Shown here piece after piece: positions 1 to 4,586 of a stretch of DNA of 7,971 nt. The notes under the pieces were generated by a model. The model was not told where the DNA came from. It made no database searches and saw only the letters and a program-made list of their open reading frames with translations. A program made the translations under genes and the position numbers. Numbering within the stretch: the stretch's first letter is position 1; every line of letters begins with the position of its first letter. This DNA comes from Candidatus Altarchaeota archaeon (GTDB taxonomy: Archaea > Altiarchaeota > Altiarchaeia > IMC4 > QMZM01), in assembly GCA_016931955.1 (NCBI GenBank), contig JAFGDV010000034.1, forward strand, positions 1-7,971, given 5' to 3'.

Positions 1-1
1 C

Positions 2-118
2 CCCGGCAAGTTCTTCCGCACCGTTGGAAACGTCACAGCCGACGTAGTCCAAGCCTACATAGCCGACAGCCACCACGGCTGGCACTTTCCCAACCAAACT
101 ACGTTGACACATTTTTAA
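2..118 (+). CDS. tnpA: IS200/IS605-family transposase TnpA, C-terminal fragment (cut by window edge)
   Basis: Only the last 38 residues are in the window; the 5' part lies outside. The visible residues begin PGKFFRTVGNVTADVVQAYI, which matches the conserved end of IS200-type Y1 (HUH) transposases, where a G-(Y/K)-F-x-x-(T/S)-V-G motif precedes the helix that carries the catalytic tyrosine. Here Tyr19 of the fragment (in VVQAYI) sits in that helix, although the catalytic tyrosine usually lies about 20 residues earlier in such alignments, so I do not assign it. The enzyme would cut and join single-stranded DNA at hairpin ends. The stop codon TAA at 116-118 is followed by the element's hairpin, which supports the reading. 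Whether the rest of the gene is intact cannot be seen. Confidence 0.65.
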   Translation, partial: PGKFFRTVGNVTADVVQAYIADSHHGWHFPNQTTLTHF

Positions 119-128
119 TTACATAATA

Positions 129-148
129 CCCCGCCCTTCAGGGCGGGG
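129..148 (+). repeat. Subterminal hairpin of the IS200/IS605-type element (right end)
   Basis: The sequence CCCCGCCC-TTCA-GGGCGGGG forms a perfect 8-bp stem with a four-base loop. Its place 10 nt after the transposase stop fits the right-end imperfect or perfect palindrome that TnpA binds in this family. It may also stop transcription of the transposase, since a T-tract follows about 45 nt later. Confidence 0.7.
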
Positions 149-191
149 AAGTTTATATTTCTATTATAGAGATGATTCAGGTATATAAACC

Positions 192-201
192 TTTTTTTTT
201 T
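192..201 (+). terminator. T10 tract, possible archaeal terminator
   Basis: A run of ten T on the plus strand lies between the insertion sequence and the DUF3795 gene. Archaeal RNA polymerase terminates at U-rich tracts without needing a hairpin, so this could end transcription coming out of the insertion sequence. No other function is evident in 149-227. Confidence 0.35.
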
Positions 202-227
202 GGATTCCTATTTTATGTAAGCCAGCC

Positions 228-239
228 AAATTATATAAT
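228..239 (+). promoter_or_regulatory. TATA-like box upstream of the DUF3795 gene
   Basis: The AT-rich stretch AAATTATATAAT resembles an archaeal TATA box and would start transcription near 260, leaving a leader of about 47 nt before the ATG at 309. A second weaker candidate (CAATATATCC, 251-260) would start nearer 282. No clear ribosome binding site is present. Confidence 0.35.
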
Positions 240-308
240 CCCTGGTAAAGCAATATATCCGCTCTACGACGAAAACCAATCAAACCCATAAAAAATCACG
301 GGCACAAT

Positions 309-644
309 ATGACTGTTATAGAGATCGGATGCTGCGGCGCCTACTGTAAGACATGTCCAGCATTCAGGGATGGAAGCTGCCGAGGATGCAAGCTCGGATA
401 CGACAAAGGGCGGGACATCAGCAAAGCCCGGTGCTGGATCAAGGTATGCTGCTTCAGAGATAAAGGATTAGAAACATGCGCCGACTGTCCAGAATATGCA
501 TGCAAGAAAATAAGGGAATGGCACCAGAAAGGATACAAATACGGTAGATACAAAAAATCGACTGAATTCATCCGAGAAATGGGCTATGAGAAATTCCTCA
601 AAAAAGCAGACAAATGGAAGGGTCCATATGGGCGATTAGACTAA
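309..644 (+). CDS. DUF3795-family cysteine-rich protein
   Basis: A 111-residue soluble protein with twelve cysteines. The N-terminus carries the pattern I-x-x-C-G-x-Y-C-x-x-C-P (Cys9, Cys13, Cys16), followed by CRGC (Cys24, Cys27), Cys42, a CC pair (47-48), CADC (57, 60) and Cys65. This arrangement, beginning close to the start with a conserved Gly-Ala-Tyr-Cys and ending in a basic helical tail with WHxxGY (near 71-76), is what I know as DUF3795, a family common in anaerobic archaea and bacteria. The cysteines probably bind zinc or an iron-sulfur cluster, but the role is unknown. The length is usual for the family. The start is ATG at 309; no strong ribosome binding site precedes it. It stands alone between an insertion sequence and an RNA locus, so context gives no hint of function. 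Confidence 0.85.
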   Translation: MTVIEIGCCGAYCKTCPAFRDGSCRGCKLGYDKGRDISKARCWIKVCCFRDKGLETCADCPEYACKKIREWHQKGYKYGRYKKSTEFIREMGYEKFLKKADKWKGPYGRLD

Positions 645-673
645 AAACTAGAGTTTAATGTTTTCTAAAGACG

Positions 674-682
674 CTTTTTAAT
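674..682 (+). promoter_or_regulatory. TATA-like box for the structured RNA
   Basis: The sequence CTTTTTAAT lies with its centre about 25 nt upstream of base 703, where the outermost helix of the RNA begins. This is the spacing expected between an archaeal TATA box and its transcription start. It is the main evidence that the RNA is made from the plus strand and starts near 701-705. Confidence 0.5.
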
Positions 683-702
683 GAATCTATCCCATAAAAT
701 AA

Positions 703-856
703 CGGGCTTGGGGGCGGGGCTCGACGAATACATCAAGTGTTGGCCGAAGCCTAAGGGTTTCGCACCTGAAAAAGTCGACGAGTCGCTCACAAAAAAATCC
801 CAGCCGAAAGGCAGGGATGAGCTGGAGTGAGACCAACACTCTCCACCGCAAGCCCG
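703..856 (+). ncRNA. Unclassified multi-branched structured RNA
   Basis: No credible protein gene occupies this stretch, but it folds by eye into nested helices. Helix P1 pairs CGGGCUUG (703-710) perfectly with CAAGCCCG (849-856). P2 pairs AGUGUUGG (736-743) with CCAACACU (833-840), also perfect. Inside P2 there is a small hairpin (755-758 with 764-767), then P3 CUCAC (786-790) with GUGAG (827-831), which encloses a hairpin made of UCCC (798-801) with GGGA (814-817), an A-A mismatch, and GCC-GAAA-GGC (803-812), a GNRA tetraloop. UCGAC (721-725) can also pair with GUCGA (774-778), which would make a pseudoknot across P2. P1 starts at the position predicted by the upstream TATA-like box. I looked for hallmarks of RNase P RNA, signal recognition particle RNA, 5S rRNA and tRNA and found none. 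It is probably a free-standing RNA, as the next gene downstream is on the opposite strand. The 3' end is uncertain and could run to the hairpin at 892-924. Confidence 0.6.
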
Positions 857-891
857 CCTAGTAACTACTTCTACAGACTCTCAAACAACAG

Positions 892-924
892 CGCCGTCTC
901 ACCCCCTTCGGGGGTTCGACGGCG
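892..924. terminator. Strong hairpin between convergent transcripts
   Basis: CGCCGTC (892-898) pairs perfectly with GACGGCG (918-924). Inside, CCCC (903-906) pairs with GGGG (911-914) around a UUCG tetraloop, a very stable cap. The hairpin lies between the end of the structured RNA and the stop codon of the small membrane protein on the opposite strand. It may act as a transcript end or 3' stabiliser for either one. No T-tract follows, so termination is an inference. It could alternatively be the last domain of the RNA. Confidence 0.45.
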
Positions 925-927
925 TGC

Positions 928-1224
928 CTAGAATCGGTGGGTTTTTACCTTCCCCTCCTTATCCCGTCCACGCTCCCTGAAACTGACCTCGAAGAGGTCG
1001 AAGTTGTTCCTGATCACGTAAGCAGCTAACAACAAGACGATGATGTACACTATGAAGGTTAGGATTGTCGCCGAAAAAAACCACACATTATCCCTAAAAG
1101 ACACCGAAAGCATCGAAAAACTGCTTAAAGTCAGACCCAGAATAGCGAGGGTCAGAAACCCGATAAGCGCGGTTCCAACACACTGCGCCCTCAAAGACCT
1201 CTCCTGCAAATCCTCCTCATACAT
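928..1224 (-). CDS. Small membrane protein with two transmembrane helices
   Basis: A 98-residue protein that I do not recognise. A charged N-terminus (MYEEDLQERSLR) leads into a hydrophobic helix at about residues 13-35, a short polar loop, a second helix at about 47-70, and a charged C-terminal tail ending KVKTHRF. The two helices with positive charge flanking them suggest a cytoplasmic-membrane protein with both ends inside. I chose the ATG at 1224 because an AGGTGGT ribosome binding site lies 5 nt upstream; the longer reading from 1260 would add twelve residues, but that start falls in the probable TATA box. It is convergent with the structured RNA and follows the zinc-ribbon gene on the same strand with a 51-nt gap. 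An overlapping plus-strand frame looks like a shadow. Function is unknown. Confidence 0.6.
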   Translation of the reverse strand: MYEEDLQERSLRAQCVGTALIGFLTLAILGLTLSSFSMLSVSFRDNVWFFSATILTFIVYIIVLLLAAYVIRNNFDLFEVSFRERGRDKEGKVKTHRF

Positions 1225-1258
1225 GGTAGACCACCTAAGTAAACTATGGAAGCAATCC

Positions 1259-1268
1259 AATAAAAAAG
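1259..1268 (-). promoter_or_regulatory. TATA-like box for the two-helix membrane protein
   Basis: Read on the minus strand this is CTTTTTTATT. It would start transcription near 1236, a few bases before the AGGTGGT ribosome binding site (1230-1236) and the ATG at 1224. It argues against initiation at the upstream in-frame ATG at 1260. Confidence 0.4.
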
Positions 1269-1275
1269 AAAAGAA

Positions 1276-1425
1276 CTAACCTAATCTCTTGGGGGGATTA
1301 CGTTCTCCGGCAGTCGATGACTCACGGTATCCGCATTCCTCGCACTCCCACGTAGAAGACTGCGGGGGAAAAACCCAAGCAATCTCAGTAGACCCGCACT
1401 TAGGGCATATCCTGGGTTTAAACAT
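1276..1425 (-). CDS. 49-residue zinc-ribbon protein, probably leaderless
   Basis: A short gene that is easy to overlook. The protein starts MFKPRICPKCGSTE, continues with a hydrophobic and proline-containing stretch (AWVFPPQ), and then has WECEECGYRE. Cys7-x-x-Cys10 and Cys28-x-x-Cys31, each followed by Gly, are the two knuckles of a rubredoxin-like zinc ribbon, with Trp26 and Tyr33 in the usual aromatic positions. Small archaeal proteins of this type are common; most have no known function, though some are linked to transcription or to redox partners. In frame, a TAA stop lies directly upstream (two codons before the ATG), so the start is well fixed. A TATA-like box centred about 27 nt upstream places transcription at or next to the ATG, so the mRNA is probably leaderless. 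It lies head-to-head with the gene starting at 1499. Confidence 0.75.
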   Translation of the reverse strand: MFKPRICPKCGSTEIAWVFPPQSSTWECEECGYRESSTAGERNPPKRLG

Positions 1426-1446
1426 ATATTATCATCTGCTATTTTG

Positions 1447-1461
1447 AGGTATAAATAATAA
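1447..1461. promoter_or_regulatory. Shared AT-rich box of a divergent promoter
   Basis: The stretch GGTATAAATAATAAG has TATAAATA on the plus strand and TTATTTATA on the minus strand. Read plus, it would start RNA near 1478, leaving about 20 nt before the ATG at 1499. Read minus, it would start near 1427, at the ATG of the zinc-ribbon gene. One box may thus serve both directions. Confidence 0.45.
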
Positions 1462-1498
1462 GAGATAACAAGTCTAAGATCTGCTGGGTGAATAGATC

Positions 1499-1640
1499 AT
1501 GAGCTGTTATACTCGGCACCTAGGCGAAGTCAGTAAGGGTCTTGGGAGGGCGGACACAAAGGATGGGAGAAAGAAGCCGTTTGCCTGCAAGTTTGGAGGA
1601 AGGTTGAAGAGTTACTACACGACCAAGGAAAGGAAAAAAG
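1499..1640 (+). pseudogene. Frame-disrupted small archaeal protein (MSCYTRHL type)
   Basis: Translation from ATG 1499, preceded by a GGGTGA ribosome binding site (1486-1491), gives MSCYTRHLGEVSKGLGRADT and then KDGRKK. From memory this resembles a family of archaeal hypothetical proteins of about 70 residues that start MSCYTRHL, carry a TKENRK-like motif near residue 25, and later have C-P-x-V-W-R-x-V-K. That later part is present here, but in another frame: codons from 1573 read EAVCLQVWRKVEELL, and this frame has a stop at 1534-1536, so it cannot be translated from the same start without a shift. Roughly a dozen residues between the two blocks also seem to be missing. The simplest reading is a small deletion with frameshift somewhere in 1555-1575. 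Read unshifted, the frame runs on to 1735, giving a basic, low-complexity tail. A sequencing error would not explain the missing residues. The 3' limit is uncertain. Confidence 0.5.
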
Positions 1641-1644
1641 GTGT

Positions 1645-1652
1645 CTTTTATT
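1645..1652 (+). promoter_or_regulatory. TATA-like box for the 52-residue ORF
   Basis: CTTTTATT lies 23-30 nt upstream of the ATG at 1675. This is the spacing for a leaderless archaeal transcript. It sits in the 3' part of the disrupted gene. Confidence 0.35.
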
Positions 1653-1674
1653 CTTGGGTTTCCTTAAACCTAAT

Positions 1675-1833
1675 ATGGCCAAGTCAGTTCAAGAGGACAT
1701 ACGCAAGAGCAGATATGAGAAAAAAAAGATCCTGAGACACGAGGGAAAAGAGGAAGTCTGCAGCACAGACAAGTGCGTGGAAGTGAAGAGAAAACTCAAA
1801 AAAACCGAGGCAGAGGACAAGATAGAAGAATAA
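1675..1833 (+). CDS. 52-residue charged protein, probably leaderless
   Basis: A short, highly charged and lysine/glutamate-rich protein that I do not recognise. It starts MAKSVQEDIRKSRYEKKKIL, has one Cys pair spaced by four residues (VCSTDKCV, Cys29 and Cys34) and ends in KTEAEDKIEE. It is likely helical at both ends, with the two cysteines in between. A TATA-like box 23-30 nt upstream, and the absence of a ribosome binding site, suggest a leaderless mRNA. The same frame is open upstream to 1537, so it could instead be the distal part of the disrupted gene before it. The stop is TAA at 1831-1833, and the mscL promoter follows within 11 nt. Confidence is moderate because short charged frames can arise by chance. 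Confidence 0.4.
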   Translation: MAKSVQEDIRKSRYEKKKILRHEGKEEVCSTDKCVEVKRKLKKTEAEDKIEE

Positions 1834-1843
1834 GCAGGGATCG

Positions 1844-1852
1844 TTTTTTATA
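1844..1852 (+). promoter_or_regulatory. TATA-like box of mscL
   Basis: TTTTTTATA is well placed to start transcription near 1873, about 18 nt before the GTG start of mscL and just ahead of its ribosome binding site (1877-1886). mscL is thus likely to be transcribed alone. Confidence 0.5.
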
Positions 1853-1890
1853 CTAAGAACTCCAAGAAATACTACTAGGAGGTGATTGTT

Positions 1891-2310
1891 GTGGGTTTTT
1901 TCCAGGAGTTTAAGGAGTTTGCTTTGCGAGGTAGCGCTGTCGATCTGGCTATCGGAATCATCATAGGGGCTGCGTTCGGCAAAATAGTTACCTCCCTTGT
2001 GAACGACATAATAATGCCGCCGATTGGGTTGCTCATGGGTAACGTGGATTTCTCCAATCTGTTTATCGATTTATCTGGTAAGGGCTATGCCTCGTTGGTT
2101 GAGGCAAAGAATGTAGGTGCGCCAGTTATCGGCTACGGGGTCTTCATCAACACACTCGTCGACTTCCTCATAGTAGCCTTGGTGATATTCCTGGTGATAA
2201 GGCAGATGAACAAGATGAAGAAAAAAGAAGAGAAAAAAGAGGCCCCACCCGAACCAAGCAAGGAAGAAAAGCTCCTCACAGAGATAAGGGATCTGCTGAA
2301 GAAAAGGTAA
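1891..2310 (+). CDS. mscL: Large-conductance mechanosensitive channel MscL
   Basis: A 139-residue cytoplasmic-membrane channel that opens under membrane tension to release solutes during hypo-osmotic shock. It shows the full family pattern: an amphipathic N-terminal helix ([13 protein letters not shown]), the pore-lining first membrane helix with closely packed glycines and alanines ([17 protein letters not shown], about residues 17-33), the conserved NDIIMPPIG segment, a periplasmic-type loop, a second membrane helix ([15 protein letters not shown]) and a charged C-terminal bundle ending [12 protein letters not shown]. Length is typical of MscL, which works as a homopentamer. I put the start at GTG 1891 because the string AGGAGGTGAT (1877-1886) is a near-perfect ribosome binding site; an in-frame GTG at 1882 lies inside that site and so is unlikely to be used. 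The gene has its own promoter and converges with the M50 protease gene, 5 nt apart. Confidence 0.95.
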   Translation: MGFFQEFKEFALRGSAVDLAIGIIIGAAFGKIVTSLVNDIIMPPIGLLMGNVDFSNLFIDLSGKGYASLVEAKNVGAPVIGYGVFINTLVDFLIVALVIFLVIRQMNKMKKKEEKKEAPPEPSKEEKLLTEIRDLLKKR

Positions 2311-2315
2311 CTCGT

Positions 2316-3584
2316 TCAGAAGAAGTTGACAGTGAAATATACAACAGAGATTATGATGAAGAAGATAAACCATACGATCCTGTTCCAGCTTCGGATGTCG
2401 TAGCCGTCCAATCCCCTAACTGGTAGGATCTCGGCCATGGCCCAAATGCTGGCTGTGGCGTAGATCATCTGGAATATGATTGATGGGTTGATGTGGTAGA
2501 GCAGCGCGAAGACGACGGTTATTATCGTGGAGATGACGGGTGCAGCAAGTTTGGTGGCGGCGTACTTCCATTTGCTTATCTCGCCGTCGACCTTCTCCAA
2601 GAGGAAACCCTGGATGCCGAAGGAGTTACCCAAGAAGGCAGTAACGATTGTTATGAAAGAACCCATGTACCAGAACCTGTACTCTATCTTGATACCGAAG
2701 AGCCTGCCCATCAGTCGATGGCTCAGTTCATGGGATAAGGCGGCGAAGAGGCACAAGGCGGAGTTCAGGAATATGTACTGGAAGAACTCGATCTTCGGTC
2801 CGATGTAGGTCCATGTGACGGCGAAACCCAGGACGGAGGCTGCGCCAACTATTGCGCCAAGCTCGCGAAGACTCACCCCGAAGATCTTTGGGCCGACGTG
2901 CCCGAAGACCTTCTTCTTCCGGCCCATGTCCAAGGCCAGGAATTCTGCCACAGTCTTGGCTATCGTGACCAAGCCCATCAAAACCATCCCAATGCTTGTG
3001 GCAGCCACTGGAACATATTCATCTGCCATATAATCCTTTAGGGGGGAATACTTGACTGCTTCCCTCTCAAGTTTCTCCGTGCTCTTATGTGAGAATGCAA
3101 TGAGCCCAGAGTCGTTGTCGAGTTTCCCCTTACCTATGATCAGCTGCCCCATGTACTTGGTCGACTCATTCTCTATGAAGCCCGAAGCGTACACTTCCTC
3201 AGTGATCTTGTTATGGGTTCTGCCGCCGAAGAGGACAATCATCGCGGTTCCCGAACTCAGTTCACCGAGCGACGTCTCATTGTCCTGCAACACTATCCTG
3301 TTGATCCTTACATCCCTTATGATTGTTTCATTCCCCTCAGTAAACCTTACCCTGGACTGCATGGATAAGCCGCCAGAATTCACCGAGTCGTAGACCATTC
3401 GCTCAAAGAGGTCCATGTCGCCGCCGAGTACCAAGTACATGTTCACCTCAAAACCCTCTGAAATGTTGCCTGAAGGAATGTCTAATTCCAGGGTGAAATC
3501 CTCCGCTATTCCGCCGAGGTTCTGAGCACAACAAAAGCCTGAAAACAACAAAAACAGCACAGCGAGAAGGAAACGCCTATCCAT
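2316..3584 (-). CDS. Membrane-embedded M50 (site-2-type) metalloprotease with secreted N-terminal domain
   Basis: A 422-residue protein. Residues 1-20 form a signal peptide (MDRRF, hydrophobic core, FCCA before Gln21). Residues 21-190 are an extracytoplasmic beta-rich domain carrying five N-glycosylation sequons (Asn40, 85, 102, 139, 157); none occur later. The rest is membrane-embedded, with helices near 194-215, 239-260, 268-290, 306-325, 343-364, 368-386 and 403-420. The zinc-binding HExxH is HELSH at 285-289, inside a helix as in site-2 proteases, and the third ligand is likely Asp393 in LPVRGLDGYD (387-396), matching the N-x-x-P-x-x-x-L-D-G motif except that the usual Asn is not evident. 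Such enzymes cleave membrane-spanning substrates to release signals. The large outer domain may sense or recruit the substrate; this is inference. Start ATG 3584 has a TATA-like box about 25-34 nt upstream and no strong ribosome binding site. The gene is convergent with mscL and divergent from the kinase. Confidence 0.8.
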   Translation of the reverse strand: MDRRFLLAVLFLLFSGFCCAQNLGGIAEDFTLELDIPSGNISEGFEVNMYLVLGGDMDLFERMVYDSVNSGGLSMQSRVRFTEGNETIIRDVRINRIVLQDNETSLGELSSGTAMIVLFGGRTHNKITEEVYASGFIENESTKYMGQLIIGKGKLDNDSGLIAFSHKSTEKLEREAVKYSPLKDYMADEYVPVAATSIGMVLMGLVTIAKTVAEFLALDMGRKKKVFGHVGPKIFGVSLRELGAIVGAASVLGFAVTWTYIGPKIEFFQYIFLNSALCLFAALSHELSHRLMGRLFGIKIEYRFWYMGSFITIVTAFLGNSFGIQGFLLEKVDGEISKWKYAATKLAAPVISTIITVVFALLYHINPSIIFQMIYATASIWAMAEILPVRGLDGYDIRSWNRIVWFIFFIIISVVYFTVNFF

Positions 3585-3608
3585 GATCTACTTATCCGAG
3601 TTCGAAAA

Positions 3609-3618
3609 GATAAATAAG
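3609..3618 (-). promoter_or_regulatory. TATA-like box of the M50 protease gene
   Basis: On the minus strand this reads CTTATTTATC. Its centre is about 29 nt from the ATG at 3584, so the mRNA probably has a leader of only a few bases. Confidence 0.45.
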
Positions 3619-3657
3619 AGGTTCCCCCTCAAGAACGGTTCCCAGAACATAGCAATG

Positions 3658-3666
3658 TATTTATAA
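3658..3666 (+). promoter_or_regulatory. TATA-like box of the kinase-regulator operon
   Basis: TATTTATAA would start transcription near 3688. This is downstream of the TTG at 3672, which would otherwise be the longest possible start, so that start is unlikely. A second weaker box (TATTTAA, near 3681-3687) would start near 3710. Confidence 0.4.
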
Positions 3667-3752
3667 GGCTATTGGGTAAGTATTTAACAGCGAGATTTGT
3701 GTGGTTCGGTGAGGGTACTCTACCTGTGGGGAGACAGTGCCCGGGGTGGAAG

Positions 3753-4586
3753 ATGCGTCAAAACAAAGAGGACGAGATAGATAAGCTGAAGCTCATGGTC
3801 GAGACGCTCACCAAGAGAGAGACTGAATTAGAGGAACGCAACACTCTCCTAAAAAAGAAGGTTGAAGAGCGTACCAGGCAGTTGAGAGAGACCCGGGATC
3901 AACTGATTCAATCAGCTAAGATGGCTACAATAGGTACCTTAGCAGGTGGGATTGCGCACGAGATAAATAATCCGCTTGGCGTCATACTGACCAACACGCA
4001 GATGCTGCTTGCAGAAGAGCAAGAACCAGATGAGAGGGATTCCCTCGAACTTATCGAAGAAGGCGCAAGGAGGTGCAGGGACATCGTGGTAGCATTATTG
4101 AAGTACTCAAGGAAGCCGGAGCTGGACGAGCATTATGCAGTGAACATAAACTACGTCATAGATGATGCGTGTGCTTTGTTAAGGCATCAACTGGACAGGG
4201 AGAACGTACACATAAGGAAAGACTATTGTCGGCTGCCGGTCGTAGAAGGCAACGCTAATGAGCTACAGCAGGTGTTCACTAACCTCATCCTGAACGCAAA
4301 GGATGCTATAAAGAGGATGAGGAGCGAGGGGGAGATAATCATCAAAACAAGCTGGGAGGACGACCACGTGGTGGTCGAGGTAGCAGACAACGGTTGCGGG
4401 ATACCGGAGGAGAACTTCAGCAAGGTATTCGATCCCTTCTTCACGACGAAGGATGTGGGAAAGGGAACCGGCTTAGGGCTTGCGATAACGTACAAGGTCG
4501 TGGAGAAACACAGGGGCAGGATCGAGGTGTCCTCCAAGCTAGGGATAGGCACAACCTTCAAGATAAAATTACCGTGTGGTGAATGA
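3753..4586 (+). CDS. Soluble sensor histidine kinase (HisKA-HATPase, no membrane segment)
   Basis: A 277-residue kinase that autophosphorylates on histidine using ATP and passes the phosphate to a response regulator. Residues 1-55 form a long coiled coil (KEDEIDKLKLMVETL onward), then HisKA: the H-box GGIAHEINNPL holds the phosphorylated His69. The ATPase part has the N-box NLILNAKDAI (Asn177 and Asn181), G1 DNGCGIP (Asp212), F-box DPFFTTK (227-233) and G2 GKGTGLGL (236-243). All catalytic motifs are intact. No signal peptide, membrane helix or PAS/GAF domain is visible, so it is likely cytoplasmic and senses through the coiled coil or a partner. I prefer ATG 3753, with GGGGTGG just before it, because the residues upstream look non-coding and the longer TTG start (3672) precedes the predicted transcription start; GTG 3726 is a second option. 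The stop overlaps the regulator start by 4 nt (ATGA), so the two are co-translated. Confidence 0.9.
   Translation: MRQNKEDEIDKLKLMVETLTKRETELEERNTLLKKKVEERTRQLRETRDQLIQSAKMATIGTLAGGIAHEINNPLGVILTNTQMLLAEEQEPDERDSLELIEEGARRCRDIVVALLKYSRKPELDEHYAVNINYVIDDACALLRHQLDRENVHIRKDYCRLPVVEGNANELQQVFTNLILNAKDAIKRMRSEGEIIIKTSWEDDHVVVEVADNGCGIPEENFSKVFDPFFTTKDVGKGTGLGLAITYKVVEKHRGRIEVSSKLGIGTTFKIKLPCGE

Larger units (their letters stand above)
1..148 (+). mobile_element. Right-hand part of an IS200/IS605-type insertion sequence
   Basis: This is the end of an insertion sequence that continues beyond the left edge. It contains the last codons of a Y1-type transposase (2-118) and, 10 nt after the stop, a perfect hairpin (129-148) with an 8-bp GC stem and a TTCA loop. 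A subterminal hairpin just after the transposase gene is what the single-strand transposase of this family recognises. The exact outer boundary cannot be fixed because there are no terminal inverted repeats or target duplications in this family and the left end is missing. Confidence 0.7.

Noticed and set aside
149-308. A further gene between the insertion sequence and the DUF3795 gene
   Set aside because: Only an AT-rich stretch with a T10 tract and TATA-like boxes is present; no credible frame was found.
703-925. RNase P RNA, SRP RNA, 5S rRNA or tRNA
   Set aside because: I looked for the P4 sequences and the ACAGAA 3' motif of RNase P, the GGAA-capped helix 8 of SRP RNA and the tRNA cloverleaf. 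None fit, and the GTTCGA at 914-919 is not followed by a complementary stem.
1040-1279. Plus-strand 79-codon frame
   Set aside because: It is opposite the two-helix membrane protein, which has a ribosome binding site and clear hydrophobic segments; the plus-strand product has no recognisable pattern.
2493-3393. Several plus-strand frames opposite the M50 protease
   Set aside because: The minus-strand protein has a signal peptide, HELSH and membrane helices; the opposite frames show none of these.
3672-3752. Longer N-terminus of the histidine kinase from TTG 3672
   Set aside because: The TTG precedes the predicted transcription start, and the extra 27 residues do not look like part of the coiled coil.
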